Positions 5,907-12,906 of a stretch of 14,493 bases of DNA are shown piece after piece (position 1 is the first letter of the stretch; every line of letters starts with the position of its first letter). Source of the stretch: Novacetimonas pomaceti (GTDB taxonomy: Bacteria; Pseudomonadota; Alphaproteobacteria; Acetobacterales; Acetobacteraceae). The notes beneath the pieces are model-generated. The model was not told where the DNA came from and ran no database searches. It worked only from the letters and a program-made list of their open reading frames with translations. The position numbers were made by a program, and so were the translations under genes. The stretch is taken from assembly GCF_003207955.1 (NCBI RefSeq), contig NZ_NOXG01000037.1, forward strand, positions 1-14,493, read 5' to 3'.

Positions 5907-6938
5907 TCATGCACTACAGGCAGCAATGTCCGCCGCCAGTTCATCCACGCGGGCGGGATCCGCATCCCATGCGAACATGAAGCGCGCGCCCCCCCCGATA
6001 AAGGTATAGAAGCGCCAGCCGCGTTCCCGCAGGGCGGTGAATACTTTTTCCGATGCGCGCAGGAAAAGGGCGTTGGCCTGCACCGGGAACATCAGTTCCA
6101 GTCCCGGCACGTCCTTTATCGCATCCGCCAGGCGGGCAGCGCAGGCATTGCCGTGCGCGCCGTTGCGAAGCCATGCCCCGCTTTCCAGCAGGCCGACCCA
6201 GGGGGCGGACAGGAAGCGCATTTTGGAGGCCAGCTGCCCCGCCTGCTTGCAGCGGTAATCGAACCCTTCGGCCAGGGCGCGATCAAAGAACAGGATGGCT
6301 TCCCCCACGGCCATGCCGTTCTTGGTGCCGCCGAAACACAGGACATCGACGCCGGATTTCCACGTCATGTCCGCCGGCGAACAGCCAAGGGCAGCGCATG
6401 CGTTGGCAAAGCGGGAACCATCCATATGCAGGCGCAGGCCAAGTTCCCGGCAGGTCGCGGACAGGGCGCGAATTTCCTCAAGGGTATAAAGCTCTCCCGT
6501 TTCCGTGGGCTGGGTGATGGTGACCGCGCGGGGCTTGGGGTAGTGAATGTCCGTCCGGCAGGTGGCGAGGGTGCGCACGTCCTGCGGGCTGAGTTTGGCG
6601 CTGTCCGTGCGGGCGGCCATAAGTTTGGAGCCGTTGGAGAAAAATTCCGGGGCGCCGCATTCATCGGTTTCCACATGGGCAAACGGGGAACAGATCACGC
6701 TGTTATAGGACTGACACAGGGAGGCCAGCGCCAGGGAGTTGGCGGCAGTGCCGTTAAAGACAAAAAAGACCTCGCAATCCGTGTCAAACAGGCTGCGGAA
6801 GGCATCGGCGGCGCGGACGGTCCATTCGTCCTCGCCATAAGCGGGGAGGGAGCCGGCATTGGCCTGTTGCATGGCCTGCCACGCCTCGGGGCAGATTCCG
6901 GCGTAGTTGTCACTTGCAAACTGCTGGCGCACGCTCAT
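5907..6938 (-). CDS. ltaE: Low-specificity L-threonine aldolase
   Basis: A 343-residue PLP-dependent enzyme that cleaves L-threonine or allo-threonine to glycine and acetaldehyde in the cytoplasm. Family marks are SDNYAG at the start (residues 9-14), FNGTAANSLAL (61-71), HVETDE (88-93), HMDGSRFANA (171-180) carrying the PLP-contacting Asp173, and CFGGTKNGMA with the Schiff-base Lys206. The C-terminal domain ends in ARFMFAWD and a helical tail. I chose the ATG at 6938 because MSVRQQFASDNYAG is where family homology begins and GGAAAGGA sits just upstream. The frame stays open for 119 more codons to 7295, but that stretch has no family similarity. It is transcribed alone, with a terminator downstream and an inverted repeat ~80 bp upstream. 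It appears intact, unlike its surroundings. Confidence 0.93.
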   Translation of the reverse strand: MSVRQQFASDNYAGICPEAWQAMQQANAGSLPAYGEDEWTVRAADAFRSLFDTDCEVFFVFNGTAANSLALASLCQSYNSVICSPFAHVETDECGAPEFFSNGSKLMAARTDSAKLSPQDVRTLATCRTDIHYPKPRAVTITQPTETGELYTLEEIRALSATCRELGLRLHMDGSRFANACAALGCSPADMTWKSGVDVLCFGGTKNGMAVGEAILFFDRALAEGFDYRCKQAGQLASKMRFLSAPWVGLLESGAWLRNGAHGNACAARLADAIKDVPGLELMFPVQANALFLRASEKVFTALRERGWRFYTFIGGGARFMFAWDADPARVDELAADIAACSA

Positions 6939-7619
6939 GGTCCTTTCCGGGCGCGGCGCTCCCATAGTGACGAGATGAGCGTGGTCGTGGCCGTTCCTGT
7001 TGGTCTGGCCACATCCCTTCACACATGTGAAGGCACCATCTTGCCGGGAGCGGATTGTTGTCAGGCACAGGCTTGACTCTTGATGGTTGATCGGTGGAGT
7101 ACCAGAAGCGTGGATGACCCGCAACAGCTCCGTTACCGCGTGTCGTGCCAGACCATGCCCAGCGGGCGTCGTGATTGGCCCGGCAACAGGGAATGGTGCG
7201 GGAAAATCATATCCTATTGATATATCATGAAAAAATGGCAGATGGTCATCCCGTATCCGATCCTGATGCACGGGAATCCGCAACGGCGACGACATGATTT
7301 GCGGGACAGGATGACCCGAGGCGTTATATCGAACGACCTCACGCCTTGATCGGCGGTCCCTCAGAAATCCCGTTACTGGATGGAAATAAAGCGGCTTCGA
7401 ATGCTGCCGGGACAGGTCGTTTTTTCAAAAGGCGATATTTCCGGGACATTTCCGGAAAAATATTGCCCGGAAACTCCGTTATGATTCCGAAAAGTTTCAA
7501 TGGATATGATTGTAAAGCCTTTCCCATCATCCAGAGCACCGGGACAGGCCCGGATACTCCGATGAAGGAATGCTCACCATCTTGTGACAGGCTTGCAGCG
7601 ACCGGACCGGAGGCAATGG
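6939..7619. other. Non-coding stretch between ltaE and the TIR gene
   Basis: About 680 bases without a convincing gene. The ltaE-proximal part contains an 18-bp inverted repeat (7016-7033). The part near the TIR gene's 3' end is AT-richer and contains nested repeats of TTTCCGG / CCGGAAA (7438-7473) and a short GC hairpin, CCGGG-acagg-CCCGG, near 7540-7555. A weak 66-codon minus-strand frame (7339-7539) shows no recognisable domain. No clear rho-independent terminator for the TIR operon was found. Confidence 0.6.
7016..7033. promoter_or_regulatory. Operator-like inverted repeat upstream of ltaE
   Basis: CCTTCACACATGTGAAGG has perfect 8-bp arms (CCTTCACA / TGTGAAGG) around a 2-base centre. It sits 78-95 bp upstream of the ltaE start codon, where a regulator of that gene could bind. 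No clear -35/-10 pair could be assigned beside it. Confidence 0.4.
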
Positions 7620-9605
7620 TCAGCGGATCTGGCGAAGCCGGCTGGCCAGCATGGCCTGCGTCTGTGGAACGTCGATGGGACTGACGAGTGTCTGGATGTC
7701 CGCTGCACGCACCGGGGCCATATGAGGTATCAGGATTTCGAGGCCATCCGCATACAACGAAAACAGGCTGTCCAATATGCTCTGTGCATCCTGGACGCTG
7801 ATCCCGGACGGCAGCATATTATGGATCGTATGCAGGATTGACGAACGTCGGCCTTCCTGCGTGTTACCCAGAAGGACAAGGATATCCGGCACGGTCTGCG
7901 TCCGGGCCAGAACCGGCATGAGGGATGTGACCGACTCGGCCCAGTAACTGTCAGCCTGATCCAGCAGCGGTGCCACGTCCTGGCCGCTCAGCCCATGCTT
8001 CAGGTGCGGTACCAATGCGTCAATCGCGGTCTTGCGTCCTCCCTCCGTGGTGCCATTCATAAGCATGACCGCGTCCTTGACCTCCATTCCGGCGGGGAGA
8101 TGGGACGCAATCAGGCGAATGCTGTCCACGCGTTGCGAATTGGTATCCATCAGAAGGTTGTCGACGTCCGCGGGCGTCAGCTTCTGGGGCATGACAGGCA
8201 GCAGGTACCGAATGGCATTCTCACGCAATCCGTCGCTCGTGGCACCGACAAGCCGGACAAGATCGGGGGCCGAAACGGGACGCTGCATCTTTGGCACGAT
8301 GATGTGCAGGGTCTGGGCCCATGCACTGTCCGTATTGTTCAGAATCTTCAGGGCCTGATCGGGGGTAATATTGCCGGCCGAACGATGCATCAGCAGATCG
8401 ATGGCATCGCTGCGCGTGTCTGCCGTCATGTCGCCGAGCAACAGGATTGCCTCATCGCCGCTTATCTGTTCAGGCAGCGACGGCAGAAGTTCCTTGAGGG
8501 CATCGTGCCGATAACTGTCCGTGGATGCCAGAAAGGACTTCGCCACAGCCACGGGAATGGGTTTGGCCAGATGGGGGAGGAGAATCCGGATGAATTCCCC
8601 ACGCGCGCCCGCAGTCTCCCCGTCAAGCAGGCGGCTGGCCTGTGAGTAGGAAAGCTGGTTCTCCTCGCCCCCAAGGACGGATGCCGCTGCTGACATCCTG
8701 TTCCCCGGCTCCATTTTCATCAGGCGCGCCACGGCCTGATCGGATGAATCAGAAGACTGGCCGGCCGTATCTGGCATTGAGGTATCGGCCGGGACCGGAG
8801 GATGAGTCTGGGGGCTAGAAGCCGGGGGCTGGTCCAGTTCGACGGGAGCAGGACCGGGCGTCGGCGCAGATTGGGCAGGCGCGGATTGAGCCGGGACAGG
8901 TCGGGCCGGGGCAGGCTGGACTGTAGCGGACTGGGCTGGGACGGACTGGACAGGAGCAGGCTGGGCCGGCGCGAGAGGTGCAGGCGCTGGCGTGGTCTGC
9001 TGGACGACTGGCGCCGGTGCTGTCTCCGTCGCATCCCTTGCCGGGCCATGTCCCGAACCATGCATGAAAACGGCCGCCCCCGCGCCGAGGATACCCAGTG
9101 CTGCGACCGCCCCCCCCGCGAGCAGCCTGTTGCGCTTGCCGCCGGGGGGGCGGGCATAGGTAACGGACGCGCTTTTGGGCAATGGGGCTCCGCCAGCGAT
9201 TTGAATCTGCCGTTCCAGGGCAGCGCACAGGCGGGTGAGTGCTGCGTCGTAATTGTGGAACAGATCGATGAACTGGGCAGTGGTCAGCTGGTATTCAAGG
9301 GACCCGGACGGCATGATATCTTCGATGCGCGCGGGAATGATCGGCTTGTTGCGGTTGCTTGCGATGGCCAGTTCCTTTGCGATTTCCTTGGAACTGTTTG
9401 CGTTGCTGCTGAACAGGAGAAGGATCACGGAGCAGCGGCTCATCGCGTCGATGATGGCCTTCTGGTAATCGGCGCCCGGCTCCACGTCGCGGGAACTGAT
9501 CCAGCATGGAATGCCGTGCTTTTCAATGTCGGTAATCAGCTTGTTCGCAAACTCTCCATCCCGAGAAGAGAAGCTGATGAAAACCAGACCTTGTTCTTGT
9601 GACAT
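7620..9605 (-). CDS. Membrane-anchored TIR-domain protein with 32-residue helical repeats
   Basis: A 661-residue protein. Residues 6-130 are a bacterial TIR domain: VFISFSSRD, the BB-loop CWISSRDVEPGADY (34-47), ILLLFSSNANSSKEIAKEL with Glu78 at the position usual for the NADase catalytic Glu, then KPIIPARIED. A basic stretch (GGKRNR) leads into one hydrophobic helix (161-181), which should place the TIR inside. A Pro/Ala/Gln-rich linker (~190-275) follows, with PAQSA/PAPVQ-like units. From ~317 to the end run ten to eleven repeats of about 32 residues, pattern LL-x(7-8)-[RW]-x3-[IL]-x2-L-[LV]-P-x-[LM], probably a HEAT/ARM-like solenoid outside the membrane. TIR enzymes split NAD+ or make cyclic ADP-ribose signals. 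It lies 66 bp after the SLOG-membrane gene on the same strand, with its own ACAGGA ribosome site. Partnership with it is inferred. Confidence 0.88.
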   Translation of the reverse strand: MSQEQGLVFISFSSRDGEFANKLITDIEKHGIPCWISSRDVEPGADYQKAIIDAMSRCSVILLLFSSNANSSKEIAKELAIASNRNKPIIPARIEDIMPSGSLEYQLTTAQFIDLFHNYDAALTRLCAALERQIQIAGGAPLPKSASVTYARPPGGKRNRLLAGGAVAALGILGAGAAVFMHGSGHGPARDATETAPAPVVQQTTPAPAPLAPAQPAPVQSVPAQSATVQPAPARPVPAQSAPAQSAPTPGPAPVELDQPPASSPQTHPPVPADTSMPDTAGQSSDSSDQAVARLMKMEPGNRMSAAASVLGGEENQLSYSQASRLLDGETAGARGEFIRILLPHLAKPIPVAVAKSFLASTDSYRHDALKELLPSLPEQISGDEAILLLGDMTADTRSDAIDLLMHRSAGNITPDQALKILNNTDSAWAQTLHIIVPKMQRPVSAPDLVRLVGATSDGLRENAIRYLLPVMPQKLTPADVDNLLMDTNSQRVDSIRLIASHLPAGMEVKDAVMLMNGTTEGGRKTAIDALVPHLKHGLSGQDVAPLLDQADSYWAESVTSLMPVLARTQTVPDILVLLGNTQEGRRSSILHTIHNMLPSGISVQDAQSILDSLFSLYADGLEILIPHMAPVRAADIQTLVSPIDVPQTQAMLASRLRQIR

Positions 9606-9671
9606 CGAATGTTCCTGTGTCTCAAATCGTCACTACGTCAAATGGGGAAAGCCATGTCGCGTCAAGGCGCG

Positions 9672-11654
9672 TCATCCCAGTTTTGCCGTTACGGGATGGG
9701 CGCGATGTGTCTGGATCCAGGCCGCGTTTTCCGCGAGGGATTCCTTGCCCAGAACAATCATCAGGTTGCGCCATTCCTCTTCCACAAAGGGGTCGCCGGG
9801 ATTTTTTTGCAGCATGTCCTCCAGATCCTCTGACTGTCGCCGCGCGTGGTCGAAGACACTGGCGGCCTGTCCATAGGCATGAAGGTGTTCCTCGAACAGC
9901 CGCAGTTCCCGGAATGCAAGGAAAAATGCCGCCAGGGCGGGAAGGACGCCAATAATGACGGAAGGCATTTCCCGCGCCCATTCCGGCCATTCTTCCGACA
10001 GTTCCCGTCCCAGGATCATCTGCGCCGCCAGCAGCCCGACCACCACCGTGACCAGCGCGCCGATGAGAAGGCGCACGGCCGATTGCGAAAACCGGAAGGC
10101 ATTTTTGTACTGCCTGATCCGCCGGTCGAAATATATCCGCTGGTCTTCGATCCAGTGTTGCCGGACGCCCTGGCGCGGTACCGCCGTCCTGCGGAGCGCG
10201 GACGCCATCGCGAGAAGGGAGGGCCCGCGCAGGGCCAGCCGGATCCATCCCAGTTCGCCCTCATGCTGGCGCATGTAATTATCCGAGACGGAGACCGGCA
10301 CGCCCGACAGGCCCCAGAAGAACTGGACCCTCAGGGCTTCGGCCAGTGCGCGGTGGTCCTGGTACAGGTTCTGCCACTGGCGGCGACGCACCCGCAACCA
10401 GTAGAATCCCGTCGCAAGCGCCAGTATCCCGGCATATCCCGCAAGCAGAGCGGGATTCTTGCCAAATTCGCAGTACACCTCGAAACAGATCGCCGACAGT
10501 GGAACGGCCGCGGCAAACCAGAAGAGGCTGCCAAGCCGCGTGCGGCCGGGCGCGCTGCGTTTCCACGGCAGACCCGGCGCCCAGTCGCCCAGAAGGAACT
10601 GCTGCGACTGCGACGACAGGGTGTCGGCTGCGGCGAAGATGTCCCGGACGCGACCAAGGTTCGGGTCCTGCGCCACAAGTCCGGGCGCCTCGGCCCCGGA
10701 CGCCTCTTTCGGTTTCGAGGAGGAAACGTCCGGAGGGGCGGGCATCAGGTAGCCGGCACTTTCATGGCACAGATGGGGCGCGCTCGCCCGTATTTCCGCC
10801 AGGGCGGCACGCGCTTCGCAGATAAAGCGGAAATCGGGCGGCATCCGGGCGCGCAGGATTTCAGCCCATGTCCGGGCCAGCGACTGCACCGTCAGGGTTT
10901 CCCAGAGGGGTTCGGCCCGAAGGTCCGGAAGCTTTCCTCCCGCCTGCTCCGTGCTGAGGTCGCTCCACCATCGTACGTTTCCGGCCTGCGCCACGGCGTC
11001 CTGTGTCGCGGTCGCGCGGGGGGTGTTGATCTGGAGGATCGGTCCACAGCGCGCGAGTTCCAGACGTGGCAGGCGCGAGGAGAAAATCCGGCTTGCCCGG
11101 AACATGTCCACCCCGACGTCGCCGAACTCGCCGCTGGTCCTGATGCTGACGACATGGGCCGTCCCCCCGCGTTTTTCGCTACGGGGGCGGGCATTGCGTC
11201 GTGAACGGGGATCGGGATCCGTGCCGTCCCACAGGGCCAGAAGAATATGGCTCTGGCGGGCCAGGAACACGCCCAGCTGCTCATATTGCAGGACGTCCCC
11301 CTGATCCGGTGCCTCCACGGGGGGCAGGGCAAAGCGGAGCGCCGTCCGGGGATGATCGTACAGGGCGTCCATCCGGCGGCGCGCGTCGTCATCCGTCATG
11401 GTGGCACGATAGGCGACCCGGTCCATTGGCAGGACGCAGACGAGGGGCAGGCCAAGTTCCAGCGCCGTTTCCGCCACCATCTGGTCCGCGCCTTCGGCAA
11501 GGGCGGAAAGAACGCACAAATTGTCAGGATACAGGCTGGACAGCGCGGACAGGATGTCGCGCACATGTGCTCCTACGGCCTGTACCGCCCCCGGGTGAAT
11601 GTCACGATGACCTGACACGCCGACAATAATCGGAAGCGTTAACGCTTCAAGCAT
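9672..11654 (-). CDS. SLOG-domain protein with four-helix membrane (SLATT-like) module
   Basis: A 660-residue protein. Residues 8-175 look like a SLOG/LOG Rossmannoid nucleotide-binding domain: IIVGVSGHRDIHP (9-21), VLSALAEGADQMVAE (48-62), GLPLVCVLPMDRVAYR (68-83), HILLALWDG (136-144) and GGTAHVV (163-169). A long mixed region to ~350 follows. Hydrophobic pairs at ~374-396 and 399-420, and at ~528-548 and 562-581, are each followed by a charged helical segment (WQNLYQDHRALAEALRVQFF; LRLFEEHLHAYGQAASVFDH). This resembles the 2TM effector domains that accompany SLOG and SMODS proteins, here duplicated. It is the promoter-proximal gene of a pair with a TIR protein. By analogy to Thoeris, the SLOG domain would sense a TIR-made nucleotide and the membrane part would act as effector; that is inference. 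The start ATG has a weak AGGA site 12 bases upstream and an AT-rich leader. Confidence 0.82.
   Translation of the reverse strand: MLEALTLPIIVGVSGHRDIHPGAVQAVGAHVRDILSALSSLYPDNLCVLSALAEGADQMVAETALELGLPLVCVLPMDRVAYRATMTDDDARRRMDALYDHPRTALRFALPPVEAPDQGDVLQYEQLGVFLARQSHILLALWDGTDPDPRSRRNARPRSEKRGGTAHVVSIRTSGEFGDVGVDMFRASRIFSSRLPRLELARCGPILQINTPRATATQDAVAQAGNVRWWSDLSTEQAGGKLPDLRAEPLWETLTVQSLARTWAEILRARMPPDFRFICEARAALAEIRASAPHLCHESAGYLMPAPPDVSSSKPKEASGAEAPGLVAQDPNLGRVRDIFAAADTLSSQSQQFLLGDWAPGLPWKRSAPGRTRLGSLFWFAAAVPLSAICFEVYCEFGKNPALLAGYAGILALATGFYWLRVRRRQWQNLYQDHRALAEALRVQFFWGLSGVPVSVSDNYMRQHEGELGWIRLALRGPSLLAMASALRRTAVPRQGVRQHWIEDQRIYFDRRIRQYKNAFRFSQSAVRLLIGALVTVVVGLLAAQMILGRELSEEWPEWAREMPSVIIGVLPALAAFFLAFRELRLFEEHLHAYGQAASVFDHARRQSEDLEDMLQKNPGDPFVEEEWRNLMIVLGKESLAENAAWIQTHRAHPVTAKLG
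11633..11648. repeat. Perfect 16-bp palindrome at the start of the SLOG gene
   Basis: GAAGCGTTAACGCTTC is a perfect palindrome covering codons 3 to 7 of the SLOG-membrane gene. It could be an operator just inside the coding region, or could fold against the start codon in the mRNA. It may also be chance, since the encoded residues (E-A-L-T-L) are unremarkable. Confidence 0.35.
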
Positions 11655-12189
11655 AAATTCCGTAATCCTAAAAAGAAAAATTTGATCCGGCTATAAAACA
11701 TAATTTTACCCATACAGAAAAGACGTTAAATAAGGCAAACGCAATCCATGCAAGCATTGATTTTCATTGAGATGCGACCCGGATTTTCTACTGTGCTATA
11801 CCGCCCGTCAGGATGCGGGCGTGGTGATTGCTGATTCCACCGAGAACCGGCCCCATCCCAGGCCCTGTTCATCTGTCGAACTGGACCGCGACCGGTGATC
11901 GACGGGGTCGCAGGGGAAGGGAATCCATGAATGAACGGCTCCTGCCGCCCTGACGGGGCAGGTGGGTTGTTGGTCAAGGAGCCTGATGATGCTATCCCCC
12001 ACCCAGCTTCTGCCGGACAGCCGCCTTGCTGCTTGCAAGGGGCTTTTCATCATCATGTCAGGTGGAACAGAAGCCGCCAGAACGCCAGGATATCATCTGT
12101 CAGCTATCCATATCGCGATGGTCTTCCTGAAGGGATGGACCCTGCCCCTTGCGCGGGGCGCAGCATTATCGAATCAGTAATTGATCTGT
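11655..12189. other. Non-coding stretch upstream of the SLOG-TIR operon
   Basis: About 535 bases. The first ~110 (11655-11765) are AT-rich and should carry the minus-strand promoter of the SLOG-TIR operon, but no single -35/-10 pair stands out. Further along are short GC hairpins: CGCCCG/CGGGCG near 11802-11826, GCGACC/GGTCGC near 11890-11912, and a bulged CCTGC/GCAGG structure near 11940-11962. A small plus-strand ORF (11986-12180) is listed separately. I recognise no IS or RNA gene here. Confidence 0.55.
11986..12180 (+). CDS. Possible small ORF with strong ribosome site (doubtful)
   Basis: An AAGGAG (11976-11981) precedes twin ATGs at 11986 and 11989, giving a 64-codon frame (MMLSPTQLLPDSRLAACKG onward) ending at 12180. 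It contains a mildly hydrophobic stretch (LSAIHIAMVFLKGWTLPLA) but no recognised domain, and it overlaps several weak hairpins. It converges on the 3' end of the secreted-protein gene on the other strand. The spaced ribosome site is the only positive evidence; it may not be a gene. Confidence 0.2.
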   Translation: MMLSPTQLLPDSRLAACKGLFIIMSGGTEAARTPGYHLSAIHIAMVFLKGWTLPLARGAALSNQ

Positions 12190-12849
12190 TTATTCATTCG
12201 CGGCACTGCTGGGGGGCATAATTTCCAGGTTTGTGGCGTCCATTAAATATGTATTGTTTGTATTCCTGGTGACCGTTCCGATAACTTTTATCTTGCATAT
12301 TAAATTGGTAAGCTCGGAACAGGCGGTTATCTGCTTGCGCAGTTCGGAACCGGCGGGAACACTAGCCACTGAAAACATCAGGGATACAAAGTTTTCTTTG
12401 GAAGAGTTCGGATCCGTCAACAGCTCTTCAGTGGAAATGAAGCATATGTTTTCGTGTATTCTGCACCCGCCCTTACCGGAAACACCTATGCGCTTGCCTA
12501 TAACGGTATCCCCTGCCGCGACCATATCCAGAAATGTATAGGTAAGAAGTTTCGCCGGAGCTTGCTGTGCGGTTGCCGCCCTGAAATTTTTCAAATCCTG
12601 GTCCATGGCGGCAGAGATGCAGGGTTGCCGTAGCGCAGTGTTTTTTGTGAACATTTCATTGCAGCGTCGGTTCATGTATTCTCCGGCGCCCTGTTCGGAG
12701 ACTTCCTTCTGGTATTCCTGTGTGGAATACTCCTCATTTGCAATCTGTACTCCCATGCGGGCGGCATACTGCTCTGGCGTTTCCGCCTCCTGGGCAGCAG
12801 CAGCAAAGGGAAGGGACGCTATTGTGCAAACGACGATTAATTTACGCAC
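12190..12849 (-). CDS. Secreted Cys-rich protein of unknown function
   Basis: A 219-residue protein from the GTG at 12849, which has an ACAGGA ribosome site eight bases upstream. That start gives a classic Sec signal peptide (MRKLIVVCTIASLPFAAAA, cut before QEAE), whereas the ATG at 12882 would add eleven residues before it and overlap a regulatory palindrome. The mature protein has an N-terminal helical half (TPEQYAARMGVQIANEEYST, then RRCNEMF and RQPCISAA) and a C-terminal half of alternating strands with paired cysteines (GGCRIHENICF, ITACSELTNLICKIKV). This may be a small OB-like beta-barrel with disulfides; the fold is a guess. I do not recognise the family. It lies upstream of the SLOG-TIR pair on the same strand, but 535 bases and its own promoter separate them, so a shared function is unproven. 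Base composition is AT-richer than its neighbours, suggesting transfer. Confidence 0.75.
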   Translation of the reverse strand: MRKLIVVCTIASLPFAAAAQEAETPEQYAARMGVQIANEEYSTQEYQKEVSEQGAGEYMNRRCNEMFTKNTALRQPCISAAMDQDLKNFRAATAQQAPAKLLTYTFLDMVAAGDTVIGKRIGVSGKGGCRIHENICFISTEELLTDPNSSKENFVSLMFSVASVPAGSELRKQITACSELTNLICKIKVIGTVTRNTNNTYLMDATNLEIMPPSSAANE

Positions 12850-12876
12850 GACATATATCCTGTCAAATTTATTCTT

Positions 12877-12906
12877 ATACAATAATAATCTAAAATATTA
12901 TTGTAT
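12877..12906 (-). promoter_or_regulatory. Palindromic operator over the promoter of the secreted-protein gene
   Basis: Two perfect 11-bp arms, ATACAATAATA (12877-12887) and TATTATTGTAT (12896-12906), flank an 8-base centre. On the minus strand a TTGATG (12927-12922) and TACAAT (12905-12900) are 16 bp apart, making a plausible promoter whose -10 lies inside the distal arm. The palindrome ends 27 bases upstream of the GTG start. Its all-A/T stem and position favour a repressor-binding site over a terminator. Confidence 0.55.

Noticed and set aside
5871..7076. 401-codon plus-strand open frame
   Set aside because: It lies antisense to the threonine aldolase gene, which has full family motifs; the plus-strand translation is Gly/Arg/His-rich with no recognisable domain.
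6939..7295. 119-codon in-frame N-terminal extension of threonine aldolase
   Set aside because: No family similarity, contains the inverted repeat, and the internal ATG at 6938 has a good ribosome site exactly where homology begins.
7438..7473. Nested TTTCCGG / CCGGAAA repeats
   Set aside because: Too short and irregular, with no T-run and no adjacent promoter, to be called as an operator or terminator.
8870..8990. DNA repeats resembling a small tandem array
   Set aside because: They are codons of the Pro/Ala/Gln linker of the TIR protein (PAQSA/PAPVQ units), not a CRISPR or independent repeat array.
8802..9602. 266-codon plus-strand open frame
   Set aside because: Antisense to the TIR gene; its Arg/Gly-rich beginning mirrors the Pro/Ala linker codons on the other strand.
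9846..11204. 452-codon plus-strand open frame
   Set aside because: Antisense shadow of the SLOG-membrane gene in GC-rich DNA; low-complexity Arg/Gly/Gln translation and no ribosome site.
12850..12882. ATG at 12882 as start of the secreted protein
   Set aside because: It would add eleven residues before the signal peptide and sits inside the promoter palindrome; the GTG at 12849 has the ribosome site.
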